A DNA stretch of 64,000 nt from Mytilisepta virgata (Eukaryota > Mollusca > Bivalvia > Mytilida > Mytilidae): contig CM051517.1 in NCBI GenBank assembly GCA_028015205.1, positions 47,255,135-47,319,134 of the forward strand. Reading direction: 5' to 3'. Below, piece by piece: positions 1 to 14,345 of this stretch. The translations under genes and the position numbers were made by a program. Each line of letters opens with the position of its first letter. Position 1 is the stretch's first letter. Under the pieces are notes generated by a model. It made no database searches. It was not told the origin of the DNA and saw only the letters and a list, made by a program, of their open reading frames with translations.

Positions 1-2321
1 AAATATATAGGTTTGACCATGTCTTATTCTTTATCATATTTGTGTTATATTAACTCATTTAAGAACTCCGAACAGAATAAAAGTGAGTTCCGAGTAGAGG
101 TACAATATATGGCATGCGATATAGGTTTAGGGGTGTGATATAGGGTATGTAATATAGAGTAGGTGAAACAGGTCTTGCAAAGTCATGTATAATGCATATT
201 AAAAATGATATGTATTTTACTCTAAATATATGATATACGGCAAAATCCTTATTAGATGCCTCATCAACCAGAGTAACCAATATCAACCAGAGGGCCGAAG
301 GCTTGATGGCTGATATTGGTCGAGGGTTGATACAGCATGTAATACGGATTTTGATATGTATTGTCCACTTCATCATATATTTCAACTGAAGATTTAATAC
401 AGGTTATTCGATACGGGGTATGCAATACAGGCTATGCGCCACGGGGTATGTGATACGGGGTATGCGATACAGGTTTCACCCAAGGGTCTATGTTATACAT
501 TCGAAATGTAAGTAATAATTACTGAATAGATGATAAATATATAGTACCAGATTACGCCCATAAAAATTACCCCAAAACAGAGCAAACTCTGTGATGACAA
601 ACTTCACTGTGCGTTGGACATTTATGTTATAAAGAAAAATATATAATATATCAATATAGAATCGTATAATGTTTATTAATACATGTAAATGAGAAAATAG
701 TGGTAATGCTAATTTTTGTTTTATTTTCCTCACTAAATATCACGTATCACTCAAGTCTGCCTATTATCAATCCAAATTGTGATCAAATGATTTTTATAAC
801 TGATAATTTCTATCATTTAGTCATCCTCAATGAACCTCTAATAGACTAAACGATGCTGTAAAGCTGTATACAGAAATTTGTCGTGATTGATTTATTAACA
901 AGCAAATTAAAACCCGTTTGCAATGACTTCCCCCTGTCTTGCTATTTGATATGATTATCGTTAATGGTCCGGCATCGGCTCAACAATTAGTTGATCATTA
1001 GATGATTCTCGCCAACGACGATACCCTTTATGAAAGACCCGGTCGCGTATTAAGAACTAATAAACATGCATAGTTACCGTGTTGTAATTTCCTGAGGCAT
1101 CTTATGTTTCATTATACATTAGGGAAATAGTGCATCTTTTGTCACAGTAATCTATTTCTTAAGACTGATCATAAAAGAAGGCGTACCTGTGAACATAACC
1201 GTAAAATTTCATTATCCATTCTTTTAATTCTCTTAATTATTGTTTTCAATACAAAGGCCATGAATGGAACAATTTGTATGAAAATAAAAGAATACTTGGT
1301 AAGCGTCAATCAGACAACATCTCAAACAACCGAACGGTTCGAATTTGTCGGGTTCATATAACAGAATTTAAATTTTTGGTGAAACTATAAATTTTTACCT
1401 AATTGTCAATACACTAAATATAAAAAAATTGATAATATGTATCTGTAATTCTGATGGCTTTTAGACTAAAAGTTGGATGCTTAATTAAAACGCACTTGAA
1501 AAAAAACTAGGTTTATAAAGTTTCTCCTTTAATGGAAAAAAGTCAAATAAAAACAAAACGAGAGGATAAAATCCGGTTGAACCTAACAATTTGATTAGAT
1601 TAAGATACCACCTACGGTGACATTATTTCTGACAAAGAATATATATGCCGAGTTTTTCTCTAATTTCTTGATTAAAGACATCTTTTCAAATTTAGTAAAT
1701 AACAAGACTTTTCTAAATCAACATTTATCAATACCTTGATTTTCAACAATTATTAGAATCAGAGGTCGTCTTGTTTGAATATTTATTTAAAAATCAAATA
1801 TAAATTGTCACTTAGTATTTTTGTCATTTGTATAAATCATCAATAGTGCATTTTAATAGAATTAAACGAGTAAAAAGTTTCACGGACGGTAAAAAATGTT
1901 TAAATGGATCTTTGTTTCGAGATAAACAAACAGAATCCCTACTCTATTAATTCGTTTGAAGTTATTGTTATTATATATATGTATCTAATATAAATAACAT
2001 GTATAATTATTTAATTTTGTTATAAAATTATTTCTGAACATTATTTGCTGTAATTTTCTCCTATTCAGGTAATAATAAGAAAACCAATTACGGAGCGAAC
2101 CAAACAAAACGAGAGTAAATCACTTGCCTCTAACAGCTGTCCAATATTGAATTGTTATTTACCAATTTATTGATAATATAGTATTAACCGTTATTGTTAA
2201 ATTAATAGGTTGTTATCGCCGTATTCAGTTATTTTGTCAATTATTGAATGTTAATTTATGAAACAAATTAACCGCAATTGACTCGATCCATTGTCAATTC
2301 CCAAAGCAGTTAGCGCATTAC
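1..2321. other. no gene seen
   Basis: AT-rich DNA with a degenerate minisatellite in the first 475 bases. Frames up to 108 codons (59-385, -) overlap that minisatellite and show no domain. Confidence 0.6.
402..472. repeat. degenerate minisatellite GATACGGGGTATGC
   Basis: Units of about 15-18 bp, GATACGGGGTATGC(G/A)ATACAG, are repeated about four times. A more decayed stretch of the same motif runs from about 103 to 170. Confidence 0.6.
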
Positions 2322-2566
2322 CTTGTAACTGACGTTTGAAGCGGAATGAATACGACATCAATCCAGCAGCAATTTAGCAAGCGATTTTCACCAATGACAA
2401 AACATCGCAGTTTTCTAATATATGTGATAATTCTTGCACTAACCGGGAACGTGTCGCCGACAGCACAATGATGAACGGTAATTGGTTCCTTTTCTACGAT
2501 AATACCGAATATTTCTGCAGATGACACTTTCACAGCTTGAAATTTCATTACAATTCTGTTTCTCAT
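2322..2566 (-). CDS. possible first coding exon, unknown protein
   Basis: An open frame of 81 codons starts at ATG 2566-2564 and runs into a good donor, ACAAG|GTAATG. Its base composition is less AT-rich than the flanks and its codons look balanced. The protein includes KFQAVKVSSAEIFGIIVEKE and FPVSARIITYIRKLRCF. I recognise no family, and no continuation was found in the 2.3 kb to the left edge. It may be a chance frame. Confidence 0.3.
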
Positions 2567-5500
2567 TTGTATTAATAAATATTTTGTTTATTGGTAATAA
2601 GCATTGGTAAAGACAAAATTATTACTGACAAATTCAATTACTTTACATGGTTTGTGGGCAAAAGAACCACTATTCGTTAATCTTGTGTCAGCTTTAAACG
2701 GTAGCACAAAAGAACAGAGTCACTACATACCTCCTAAAGTAGACCATTTTCTGTGTATTTCTCACATTATCCTAATGCCAAGTATAAATATTTTTGGTAT
2801 CGGTTGTTGGACATTAAAGTCTGATAATTCACAAGGACATTATTCTAATCGTTTTAACAAAAACCCTTGTGATTGTGTAACTACATATTATATTAATTTG
2901 GCAAAATCACAGCTATTTTTTTAATTCCAAATTTTAATACAGTATTAATGAGATTATACCGCATAAATAATAAATTTTATCGCCCGCTTTTGTTTTTTTA
3001 TTAAATGTATTGCGGTCTTATTTATATTTTCTGAAGCCCAATAATGAGATTTATTAAAACATTATTAAAATGTTACACTTAAAGGGTTAACATTAAAATT
3101 GATCTACTTGACTTTTGTCAGTATTTTAGAATATTGTGTGCCCCCTTGTTTCATTTTTTTATCTTCGCAGTATATTTTTATTGATCTAGTAATACTAATA
3201 AAATTTCATAATAATATATAAGTATTCACGGGCATTTAAAAGGAATGGATATTTATATAACAATATTTATTATACAAGTCAAACTTATAATCGCATTCTC
3301 AATATCAAGGGTGTCTTTAGCTTCCCCTTCTAGGGAATTAGGTAGTGCCCCTCATATGGGCTAGAAATGTCAAATTTTACATAGATTATAAATACCCGTA
3401 ACATATACGGAGATGAACTGTTTACCCTTTCGGAGAAATTAGACATCCCATTCATTAGTTGAAAACCTATTTCTGAAGATGTACTTCAATTAATTGGCAA
3501 CACTTTGACGAACTTTTTGTAACCAACTGCATCTTTTTTCGCTAAAGTTTTCCATCAGTAAAAGTCGCGATAAGAGTCAGTTTTGGTCAATTAATAGGCT
3601 TTTCTTTATCACTTATTGGAATATTCTTATCAAGGATCAAAACTATTTTATTGTTTTATTGTCGCACAGAAAAAAACTTGTTCCTAGTGTTGATGAACTG
3701 TCTTAAAGACCTACAAATAGTAAATTTGTATTGAAACTGTCTCCCAGATATATATATATAGATAATTAAATTACTTATTTGGTAGATCACAAGTGCTGGT
3801 TGACCTTGAAAGGCATTGGGTGACTTTCTGAAACTATGATGGCCCAAGAAGTGGAGAAATATCAGTTGGAAATGGCCCTAATAGTTTCTTGCACTTACCG
3901 CTTATGTAGTACTATTATAGAGGCAAATAATTAGTGTAAATATGTGCAAGTTTTTTTAAAACAAAATATTATGTCCACAAATAATGAAATTGCGATTCTA
4001 GTTTCGGTGAAATTAATTCCATTTAGTTTTTGTTTAGCGTAGAATGTTGTTTCACTTGATATCTTTAAAGGATTTAAACTTGTGGTATAATTCCACGTGT
4101 CTAACATAAACAACTAGAGAAATAAGATATATACGTTGTTAAAACGTGATTAATTTATAGGAATCTAATGGTAATTCTTCTATTTGAAATCAATTATGGT
4201 TAGAATACGGCCATTATTTTTAATCCCTTTCTTAAAGAACTTCATGTCACTTGCAGATTAAAACCCTATATCCACAAACATACAAGTGATCCAAATTCAA
4301 TATATCAATAAATCCACGTCAATAAAAGACTTTGTTTAAAAATAAACATTATGACGAGGATGCTTCAAACTATCATTATGGATCATTCTCTTTAATGAGG
4401 ATGAATTACAAGTCCTTAGATAAATAAAAAACAAAATAAATTAAATACATCTATATGGTCATTCAATTAAATGAATACCATTTAGGACGTGCCAAAATTT
4501 TTACTTACATAAAGAACAAGGAAAATAAATGGTTATTTTTATTTAAATATTGACATTTTAACTTCTAACTGGTCGATCTTGAAAGTATTACACATCTTGT
4601 AGTGTATTCGGCGATATATACCTTGATGAGATCTACCGGTCATATAAACACCGCTAAAATAAAAATTCGACAATACTTACACAATATAGATAAATTAAAA
4701 TCTCATACATTTATTTTAGTGAAAGGTTTTTACCAATATTTCTCACAATGAGATATTTCAACAGACTGAATTCTTTAAATCAAGGTACAAATCGACAATT
4801 AAACAAAACAAAGAAGTCAGGTCAATAATGACAATTTCCATACAACACTTTTATTTATACATAACCAAAGGAAGACCGATACAATAAGCTGAAGTGAAAA
4901 ACCCAAAACTTACAAGACAAGACCACGAGAAAATGCAATAATAACAAAAATAACAAATTTTACAAACCGAATTGAGACATACAGCAATATTAAAGGAACA
5001 ACTAAAATAAATGAAACAATGACGATGTGAACTCACACAATAATACAGGTGCAAGACGACAATCGTCACAATCAAAGTGGACAAATAGCAGGAATTTTCA
5101 ACACTATAAAAATCGTCACAAGTATCTGTTGTTTTTCATTTTGGTATATTTTAAAATCAGTTTTCTTTTATTTGTTCTTCGGTTTATTTGTCAAAATACC
5201 TTTGATTCTTTCAGCTGAACACCATTTCACATAAAAAAAAACCGTATCACTGTTTTGTTGATGTACAAGTAATGGCCAAGCACTTTTCAGAAAGCAATTG
5301 GAATATAATAATTTCCCACACACTTGCATACAACAACCGAATGCATTCTATACCAATATTGATGCACAAAATATGTAAAATTCGTCGAATTATTATTATT
5401 ATGAGCTATAGAAATTACCAAAATCAGAGAGAAGCAATACAGGTGCAAGACGACATTTGGAGCCCCGAGGAAGTTACTTAGTTGCATCTAATTTTGATCC

Positions 5501-6426
5501 TTTTCTCATTTATAGCATAGAGATCGTAGTGATGCGGGAAAAAATATATAGGCAGCCTTATAAAGCAGACATCAATGTCTCTAAACTGATAATCGCTAAA
5601 TTAAGTGCGCATGTAATATTATGTTATTAATTCTTTCAATTTATAATAATTATGGACCATATGGTAAAGTAGCTCTTAGATTTAATGGATATCTAATTCC
5701 AGGTAATGATTAGCGATAAAACAAAAACAAATTAAGCACGGACTATGAGGCTTAAATTATCAGTATGAAAATCACGCCGGAAGAAACCCAACAAATTCCG
5801 TATGTCATCTTTGGTTGCTTATTAATGGACAACTGAGTGTAATTACACAGGTATTGTTTTTAACAAAGAATCTGTGATATTCACCAGTTAATCAACATTT
5901 ATTCGAGCTAGAATTTGTCAAAAATGAAAATGATAAGATTAAAAGTATAAGCTTATAAATTTGAAAATATGAAGGATATGACAGATTAAAAATATAAAAA
6001 GGAAAATAATTAAGATAATTACATAAAGCCAGTAAAACTACCATCCATCTAATTAAACTTAGATCTCCGCACTTATTTCTTATTTTCATTTGGTTGTTTT
6101 CATGTCGAGCGCGGTAGCCATGCACGTGTTACATGACACCAACCGAATAAAAAACAAGGAGCAAGTGTTGCGATTTTAATTTAAATTAGGCTGAACTACC
6201 ATCCGCACAGTTGCATTTAAAAATAACATGCCAACAAAGTCAATGACAGCGACTCATTTGAACTTTGACACACCTGCAAACAGCTACAATCACAGCGAAT
6301 ATAATGTTTACATATCTGTTCTGTTATGTTGCAAGATCTTACTTTCTTCACAAGCAACCTTACACATACATGTATTTTGATATAGTTTGTAAACTGGATC
6401 TATAGCTGAACTATATTAATAAATAA

Positions 6427-6468
6427 CCCCCCCCCACCCCCCCCCAAACCCCCCTCCCAAAAAAAAAT
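6427..6468. repeat. C-rich then A-rich homopolymer tract
   Basis: Runs of C broken by single A, ending in a run of A. No associated gene was seen. Confidence 0.7.
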
Positions 6469-6959
6469 CAGGCAATGCCTTTGCGTTATATCTTGACTGT
6501 TTCCTTTGAAACCAAAACGAAAACCTATAAAAGATTACACTGGAACCTCATTTTAATTACTTTAAATGGTTCATAAACCAAACTTATCAGCGGAGCTTGG
6601 ACAGTCTGACCTAACACTGCTCCGTACTTAGATGGTTTTTACCTTAACGCTTTCCGCTTTTTTGGCTTTACGATTCGTTCTGAAGCATACCAAAGCATAT
6701 CTTGTACAGAAAAAATATATTATTTATTTACTATAAAAATACACTATAAAATCAATAAAACTCAAATCTGCATGGAACACTGCTGACGTGACATCGATTT
6801 TCGAATGTTCTAAAAAATGATATCACACAATGTTCATTGCTGACAACGAGAAACTTCTTCCGCTGTGGACTCAAGTACAACACTAGCTTAATTTTTAGTA
6901 CATTTTGCGGCTAGTATCGCACAATGTCCATTGCTTTCAATGAGTGGCTCATTCGATTG

Positions 6960-7505
6960 TGGACTTCGTCCTTGGGAATATCGTCAGGTCTGTTGCTAGT
7001 ATATCGCTAAATATTGGCATGTAATTGATACTAAAAATTTAGTGTTATAAAATTGTATAATTAGTTGGAACCTAAGGTGTATCTCTTCAAGCCCAAGATA
7101 AGCACAGGTGTTTTTATTTTTTTAACCCTTACTGATCATTATGGCATTATAATCTTCTCTACAATTTTTTTTTTTTTTTACATTTTATAGATCTTGTTTA
7201 CGACTGAAGTTTTGATTTTTCAAAATGTTTAAATCCATTGCACCATTGGAATGAGAAAGCCTATAAAGACCTTTAATTTTGGAACTAAAAAAGGAAATAA
7301 ACCAAACAAAACCCTCTTGCATAGTTCTGTCCTTCACGGCTTTATACATATTTGTCATTTTGGCTTTTAAAAAAATCTTGAAGCGTTTTGGATTATCATT
7401 TTGGTTTACAACATTTTAAGTGTTTCATCCAACTCATAATTCGTAAATCTACGAAATGTGAACATATTGTTCATCAAAATTGGTATCACACAATTTATGA
7501 ACAAT
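6960..7505 (+). repeat. dispersed mussel-type repeat, copy 1
   Basis: Shares ordered blocks with 14950-15245: TTGATACTAAAAATTTA, CATTTTGGCTTTT, TCGTAAATCTACGAAATGTG and CATCAAAATTGGTATCA. The last blocks resemble a diverged form of a repeat I recall as very common in Mytilus (core GTAGACGAAACGCG). Short frames here are not genes. Confidence 0.45.
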
Positions 7506-9369
7506 ATATAATGTATTTGACATCATTTAACTTTTGCACTTTTCTATATTCTTCCAATTGGCAGATATCGTAATCTTCATGGATATTGATAAGAACCCAA
7601 ACATATCCTGAAGATAAAATAACACTTGTTAGACGTCAATTTGTGTAAATTAGATAGAATTAAAGGCTGTTAGAACAAAGTTCTTGGCATGCATTAAATA
7701 CCAATAATGGGAAGAAGTGTCGTCACTCGAATCTGATGGAAACATATGGTAGTGTTCAAGTGCATAGAGATGTTTATATTTAAATTGAAAGGTAAACATT
7801 TCCTTTATGTCCTTAATGCTTTCCAAACACTTTGGTGACAATAAATGCAATAACGGTCAATTAATTTATATCCGTGCAAAGAGTTCTGATAAATTAATTT
7901 ATCCAACAATCAAACGTTATGATGTGTAAAATGGGTTCAAACCTTTTAAACCTATAAAACTTACGAAGTATAGGCCAGAACATTGTAAAATTATGAAGAG
8001 GAACATACAAATCACCAGACCAAGTCGATTTTCTGACGTTGGATTGAGTTGGGGCCTGGGACGTCAGAGTACACTTAATAAAATTTGTACTTCGCCCTAG
8101 AACTGAGCAGTATATCTGGTATTTTTCACGTACACATGTATTATCCTCTAATTATTAAGTATAGACCTTGTATTTCTGTGTCTGCTTTTGATTTATATTG
8201 ACGAACAACATTGTTGGAGCTGTTTATTCAAATATTTGAAGAAGCGAAGTATAAAAAGGTTTTGAGGCTGATAATTAATGTGTAAATTCGAAAAACCTTC
8301 TAGTGTCGTTTATGAAATTTACGTCTTTGACGCCATAAGAGACAAGACAAAAACTCGAGAATCAAGAATAGGAACAACATTCTGTGGTACCCAGATTCGA
8401 TATACCGTGTATTCATGTTTTACCCTTGTGCCTTTCCGTTCTGTTTATATCATTCTTTGTCTTTAAAATCTGGTAACCATTATTTTTTAGGCAATCTTGG
8501 CTTAATCTATAAGTTTTACTATTTCTGAGTTTGCTTAAATCTTCAACTTAAAGAAAATGAGACTAAGTGTTGTACTTTATTTCTATGATATACTTTACAT
8601 TTCAAATTTCACTTCTATTCTTGTCCAGGGAAATGATTTATTTAGGTATGAAATGTGCAGTAAATTCAGGACTTTTGAGCAGAACGAAATTTGAACTTTT
8701 AAAGGATGGACAGAACGACAACTGCATTATAATAGCTCGATTCATGGTAAAAATATAAAGGGCTAAATAATCTTTTTTTTGCTGTTATTTTCTATTAGAC
8801 ATCCTATACGGACATTTACACCGACTTCTGCACCGAGACCCACTCATTTAGTTAGGGGTCGTCTCAAAATACAAGATAATGTAACTTCCAGTGAGCCTTT
8901 TGAGGACAAATTGCCTCTTTGTTAAAATGTTAAGAATTCAAAATACACATTAAGTTTGTTTTAAAAATTTATTGAAAAGTTAGAAATATCGGAGATTTCA
9001 TTTCTTATCTTATTTTGATTGACCGAATGATTGATTTTATGAGGGAGCAAACCCGGGGGGGGGGGACTCCAAATATTTTCAGTACAAATGTTCATAGTAT
9101 TTTTTGGGATCCAAATTTCGATGAATTTTTAGGGATTTTTGACGAAATTTTTTCAATTGTAGAATACTTGGTCCTTATCATGTATACATATATATATCCG
9201 AAATTTGATACACTTAAGAGCGAGCTTCGCTTGCTTATAATAAATATAGTTCATTTTCGAAAATTTCGATAAAAGGCATCCTTTAAAACTAAAGGAACAC
9301 TTGGTTATTATATAGCTGTTGAGGAAGTGACTGCAAGATGTTGCAAATGAAAATACGTGTATAAATGTA

Positions 9370-9700
9370 ATAAAACAATTAATACGGGGTTGGGATGCCA
9401 GCAAGAAACTTCCCAAAACTGCGGTCAATTTGAAAATTGACAAATCACTTCGCAATATCATAATCCACTTAGAAACCAAATTTCGTCCCAATCGGACCAT
9501 GTTGAATTTATCCATATTTTGGCGGCCATTTTGAAAATTCCGTAACCTTTATGCACAATAAGGCATCGCCTCCTATTTTTTTACCAAGTTTCTTTAAGTT
9601 TGCTTGAATGGTTTTTGAGATCCGTTTCGGACAAGTTCATGGCTCATCAGAAGAAGAAGAAAGGAAAAGAAACGGAGGAAAAACAATAAGTCCCCCAAAC
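9370..9700 (+). repeat. repeat fragment with GGCGGCCATTTTG and AGAAGAAGAAGAAAGG
   Basis: It carries GGCGGCCATTTTGAAAATTC, TTTTTGAGATCCGTTTCGG, an AGAAGAAGAAGAAAGG tract and ACAATAAGTCCCCC in order, a composition like the core-and-tail of the element families elsewhere in the window. No head or hairpin was identified. Confidence 0.35.
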
Positions 9701-10210
9701 ACTTAAGATATGCCAAAGTTATTTGATCCACCTTAAACATATTCGGATTTATTTCTCAGTGGTTCTTACAAATACAAGAACAATGCACAACAAAATAGGC
9801 ATTAAAAAGACAACATAAATAAATAAAAAAAATTGCAATTTTTGAACAACTGCCCTGAATAAGGGAGAGTGCCTGTTACAAAATAGGATTCTATATTCAA
9901 AGTGGTTGTTTCTGTTTCCAGTATATATCAATGAATGTGATATTAGAAACAATGGGTTCAGTTTCCATTTTTTTTCAAGAAAAATTCATTTTAGAAACAA
10001 TAAATAAACTTACGACCTTATCCAATGGGGGCATTAACTGCATGCAAAGATATTGTTTTAAAATTGATGTTTTCTATCAAAAAATAACAAAAAATGTTCA
10101 TGCCTTATCCTTTTACAAATGCACAGAAAAGTCTCACCAGAAGGCCTTTCTGTTGGAAATAACCAATATAAAGGACATACCAATGCGATCCTTCAATCAA
10201 GTATATATTC

Positions 10211-10315
10211 ATATTATTTATTCTAATATGACGTCCTTCTTTGGCTTTCCCATAAGTAACATGGGCTTGTTGACATTAAAGCCAAAGAAGGACGTCATAT
10301 TAGAATAAATAATAT
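10211..10315. repeat. perfect inverted repeat, 38 bp arms, 29 bp loop
   Basis: ATATTATTTATTCTAATATG and onward (10211-10248) is exactly the inverse of 10278-10315. No mismatch was seen, so it is recent or maintained. Confidence 0.8.
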
Positions 10316-10475
10316 TGTACAAAATGTCCTATATTTGCCATATATACTTCATTAGGTATTTATACTTACTTTTGCAGAATAGTGCATCAACCATATGATG
10401 TGTCCTTGAACCTGCGAGACCCGCGGTTACTATATCCAATGAGAGGCCTTCTTACAAAATCGTGATGAGAGAATT

Positions 10476-10860
10476 CATTTGCATACAAAATTGACTTTTG
10501 TGACACAAAATTGACTTTAGTGACAAAAATGACTTTTGTGACACAAAATTGACTTTTGTGTTAAATTTTCACTTCTGTTTAACAAAACTCAATTTTGTCT
10601 ACACAAAAATAAACACAAAATTGAATTTTGTGACAAAATCTCAGTTTTGTATGCAAATTAGTTCACAGAATCCAAACTAAACTAATTTGCATACAAAATT
10701 GACTTTTATCGCCCAATTTTCAAATAGGTAACAAAAGTAAAGTCTGTGATACAAAAATGAATTTTGTCATAATTTTATATGACAAAATTTAAATTTGTAG
10801 TATGCTACAAATTTTGTTAAACTGAACTCATTTTTGTTGAACAAAACTCACTTTTGAATT
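10476..10860. repeat. foldback cluster of ACAAAATTGACTTTTGTG words
   Basis: The self-complementary ACAAAATTGACTTTTGTG unit recurs several times. TTTGCATACAAAATTGACTT occurs directly (about 10479 and 10686) and inverted (about 10641-10660). It looks like a degenerate MITE with internal palindromes. Confidence 0.55.
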
Positions 10861-10904
10861 TCTAGTACAAAACCACTAGAGTCCCGTTGGGAGCCCCGTA
10901 ATAT

Positions 10905-11130
10905 TGGGCACCAGAGATTTTTTCGTGTATAAATGCTGTAAAAAATAGAGCAATGAGGTTTTATGAAGCCCGAGTACCCGGAGAACCACCGACCTTCAGT
11001 ATCAATCAATGTCAATTAAGATCGGAGTCGAACACACCCCGCCACATGTGAGATTATAACTCATAACCTCAGTGTTGACAGGCTAGTGGTCATTACTACC
11101 AAGACCAATCGGCCGCCGAGGCCCCGCCTT
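10905..11130 (-). repeat. SINE-like fragment
   Basis: It contains GAACCACCGACCTTCAGTAT and AAGATCGGAGTCGAACACAC. A diverged partner lies at 11340-11500 with AACCACCTAGCTCCGGCAG and TAGATCGGAGTGGAATACAC. On the - strand, GGTCTTGGTAGTAATGACC and GGTTATGAGTTATAATC resemble degenerate pol III A and B boxes. The family is not identified. Confidence 0.35.
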
Positions 11131-11339
11131 AATTAGAAGTATCTTTAATGGTGAAAATAACAAACAGGATTAAGCTATTTAATTGTTTGTTTAAGCAATA
11201 GTGGTGACGGTCTTAATTTAATTCCTATCTCGACTTAGTAACTTTTTTACCTGAAATTTAGAGCTAAGGCGAAATAAAACTTACTTACATCAGTTTTACT
11301 GCAAATTATGCGTAGTTGTCTATATCGTTATTGCGAGTT

Positions 11340-11500
11340 TTTATTGGTAGAGGAAGGTGGTCCTAGAAAAAACCACCTAGCTCCGGCAGAAACCTGACAA
11401 TCAGTTTAGATCGGAGTGGAATACACATTTTCAGTATTTTCAGAATAGTGTTTTTGAGTATTTAAGACGGACCATGCACGCACACTTCCACAGCGAGGCC
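11340..11500 (-). repeat. SINE-like fragment, second copy
   Basis: It shares the AACCACC..GATCGGAGT..AATACAC frame with 10975-11040, in the same orientation, about 400 bp away. Too diverged to define ends. Confidence 0.3.
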
Positions 11501-14250
11501 TTTTTCTCGTTTGGGAGGAAATTTTAAAATAACGAAAATATCAAGAAATTGTTACAATCTTTAACATTATACTTGTGTTATAAATTTGAAAACTTATTCA
11601 GTTTTTAATCTGAATTTAAATCGAATGCAAATCGTTTTTGCTTATTTCATCTCTGTGATATAACAGCTTTTTTCAAAATCTGTTTTTACAAATATTTGAA
11701 AATACAATTAAGATGAGAATTTAAATCAAATATATCAAGTCAAATTAAAATTTATTTCCTGGCGCTACAGTAAATTATAATATTTATTCAAACTTTGAAT
11801 TATTATAAATTCAAATTAAATTCAAGTGTGCAACAAATCGACACCATGTATTCGTAAAATATTGCCATTTGATTTGTTATTAACTGTAAAGACACCAAAA
11901 TGATAAATTGAATTTTCTTTGATGTTTGGAACAGAATTCAATAAAAGGTGCATTTCTATCATCTAAATAAATGTTTGAAAAATCTCAACGTATATTACTT
12001 TGGCGCCTAGAATAGAAGAAATATTATATTTGGAAAATCAGATTTCAGTTACTCAGCATAATAATGTAGAAATTATCTCTCCATAAAAAATTATAATAAT
12101 GACTGGTATAATGAATTCACCTTACGTTCATGTTATCAACTTAATAACCCATGCCTTGATTTATAAATAACTAACGAACTATGCTTATACAAATTATAAG
12201 ATCTAACTCATTGATTTAACCATGTCGATTTATATCTTGTCAAAGTTTTTGGCAACAGATGATTTTGAAAATTTAGATATTATTAGATTTCATCAGTTTA
12301 TACATTTGTACCTTGCGAAACAATGTTTTTCATGTATTAAAAAAAATTACAGGTAGACTCCTCGGATGTCAAAACGGTCTCATTGACTTGGACGTGAAAT
12401 GCCGTTTAACATCAGAAGAATCACTCTGGGACATAAATCTGTTCTGATGTGGCTTAAGGTTTTACTTTTTTATTTGGTCTTTGCCCTCATTCGATTTTGC
12501 TCTACAAGACTTCTATTGATTCCTTCGGCTTTCGATATTTTCGGCCTTTGATTTGTTGAAATATGCATGAAGATTGCATAGAAGTTTCATACAGTTTGAC
12601 TTCAAAAGTACCTATATGCAAAGTATATGGAGATGCCTTAAGAACATTTTAAACTGCACATAAATATCGAAAAAAAATATATTTAGCTTTTATATTTCTT
12701 TAATAAGGTTGATTTAAATTCATTAAAATAAAGGACTTTCACTTTAGATTTCATATAAAAACTGCCGAAAAAAATAATAATTTCACTTTAAATCGTCATT
12801 TCGCATAAACTAATCCCTAGGATTTTCTATAAAAACGATATGTTATTGCTTTCAACTTTTTCGATTCAATGATACTAAATAAACATAGGGTCACCAGCTT
12901 CGTTTTCGTTGTGGAAATCATTCAACTATAGGTCCTGTCTGGAAAAAATACTAAAAGTCTACATTTTTATCGGGATACGCTTATTTCAGCTTTTTGACGC
13001 TTATTTTCACTCTTCATACAGTAATCGATCTAATATACTAAAAAAGAATCTGGTTACCCCAAATAAATTTTATATCAATAAAAAGAGAACTTCAATGGCA
13101 ATAATATATCATTTTAAAAAAAAATTTAGGGACCAAATTTTGAGAAATCATAATTTAAAGTCTAAATATATTATTTTTTGGAGTGATAACTTCGTGCATT
13201 CTATGTATTTACCCATTACATCTGTTTGCCAAAGCTTGAAACACCATATTTCGGAAAGTATTAAAGGGACATACATTATTTTTTTGATATTCAGATGCAG
13301 TTCAACGTACTCTACTTGCATGTCAAATTTGATGAAAACCTGAAATATAGCTCAATTAGGTACCTCCTACCTATATGAAACATTTAGACCACATACTACA
13401 CCCGTACGAGATGAACTGTTAAACTGAAGTCCAAGAAATTTCCACAATTACTGTTTAAAACAAACTTCATATTCTTTCAGTTAATATGAAGTCTATATTT
13501 GCATGTTTGAAGGAAACATCCATTTGCTATTTACGTTGCGTGGGATAGGGTGGGGGTTGAAGAGTTTGAACTTTCTTGATTTCTTTTATGAGAAATTAAA
13601 GGTAAATCCAGAAATTTCGAAGACGACTTTAATAACTTATGGTACCGCTGGGGCGATAGATCTGCTAGTAGACTCCAGTAGTCACGATTTTAGATTGAAA
13701 TCATGCTCAAATTAAGGTTTAAATTCCGTCGGATAAAGTTGACACTACCTGGATTTTGGCTGCCCTGTTTATACCTGATTGATTCTATCGCTTATAAAGT
13801 TTCGTTGGTTTTGGGTTTCCAAAGTTTGGACCAGGTGTCCTCGATCAATATTAACCAGAAACCAGGTAATTTAGAATCTGACATCTGACTGTTGTTCACA
13901 ACTACTGAGCAGATGCTGCTTCTGGTGGGTATCACCCCCTCTATAATCAAAAATATACTTCATCGACAGTTTAATGAAAAAACTGGGGGTGAATAGCTCG
14001 ATACGCCGCAACTACGTCAACAATCGAGGAGATTGTCAGTATTACCTTCGATTCGTCTCACTGTCAAAGAGGATGAATGTTAACATCCTTTATTTTACTG
14101 GATATCAAAATTACATTACTGTGCTTACAAGCAGAGTCACATTGATGTATGCTCCAAGTGTTCTACCAGTGTTCTATAAAAACTTTACTTTCATTCTTCT
14201 GATAGCTATAAAAATTTGCCTTCAGAAATATTGTGACACTCTTTTTGTTC
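11501..14250. other. gene-poor AT-rich stretch
   Basis: The longest frame (12909-13343, +, 144 codons) is rich in Lys, Ile, Asn, Tyr and Phe as expected of AT-rich chance frames, and shows no domain. Nothing else is supported. Confidence 0.55.
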
Positions 14251-14345
14251 AATCCCTTTTGGAATTTATGTCCGGAGATAGTTCTCTGACTTTGCGGTGG
14301 CCAAGTCAGAAAAATAGCTCCGGACACAGAATCCCAAAAGGGATT
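14251..14345. repeat. hairpin, ~43 bp arms
   Basis: AATCCCTTTTGGAATTTATG, TCCGGAG and CTGACTT are mirrored by AAGTCAG, CTCCGGA and CCCAAAAGGGATT, with a short GC-rich loop. Confidence 0.7.

Larger units (their letters stand above)
2567..10210. other. gene-poor AT-rich stretch
   Basis: I find no supported exon. It holds the C-rich tract, repeat copy 1 and the 9.4-9.7 kb fragment. GTGCAAGACGACA occurs at 5050 and 5445, a small duplication. A G-run lies at 9055-9065. Confidence 0.55.

Noticed and set aside
8567..8758. Possible + strand exon around 8630-8748
   Set aside because: There is a CCAG before and a GGTAAAAA after an open stretch, but no family, weak donor and no partner exon; not enough to list.
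9153..9515. 120-codon frame on -
   Set aside because: It overlaps a repeat fragment (GGCGGCCATTTTG type) and has no recognisable motif.
12909..13343. 144-codon open frame on +
   Set aside because: Its composition (Lys, Ile, Asn, Tyr, Phe) is what AT-rich DNA gives by chance; no domain, no splice context, no conserved-looking motif.
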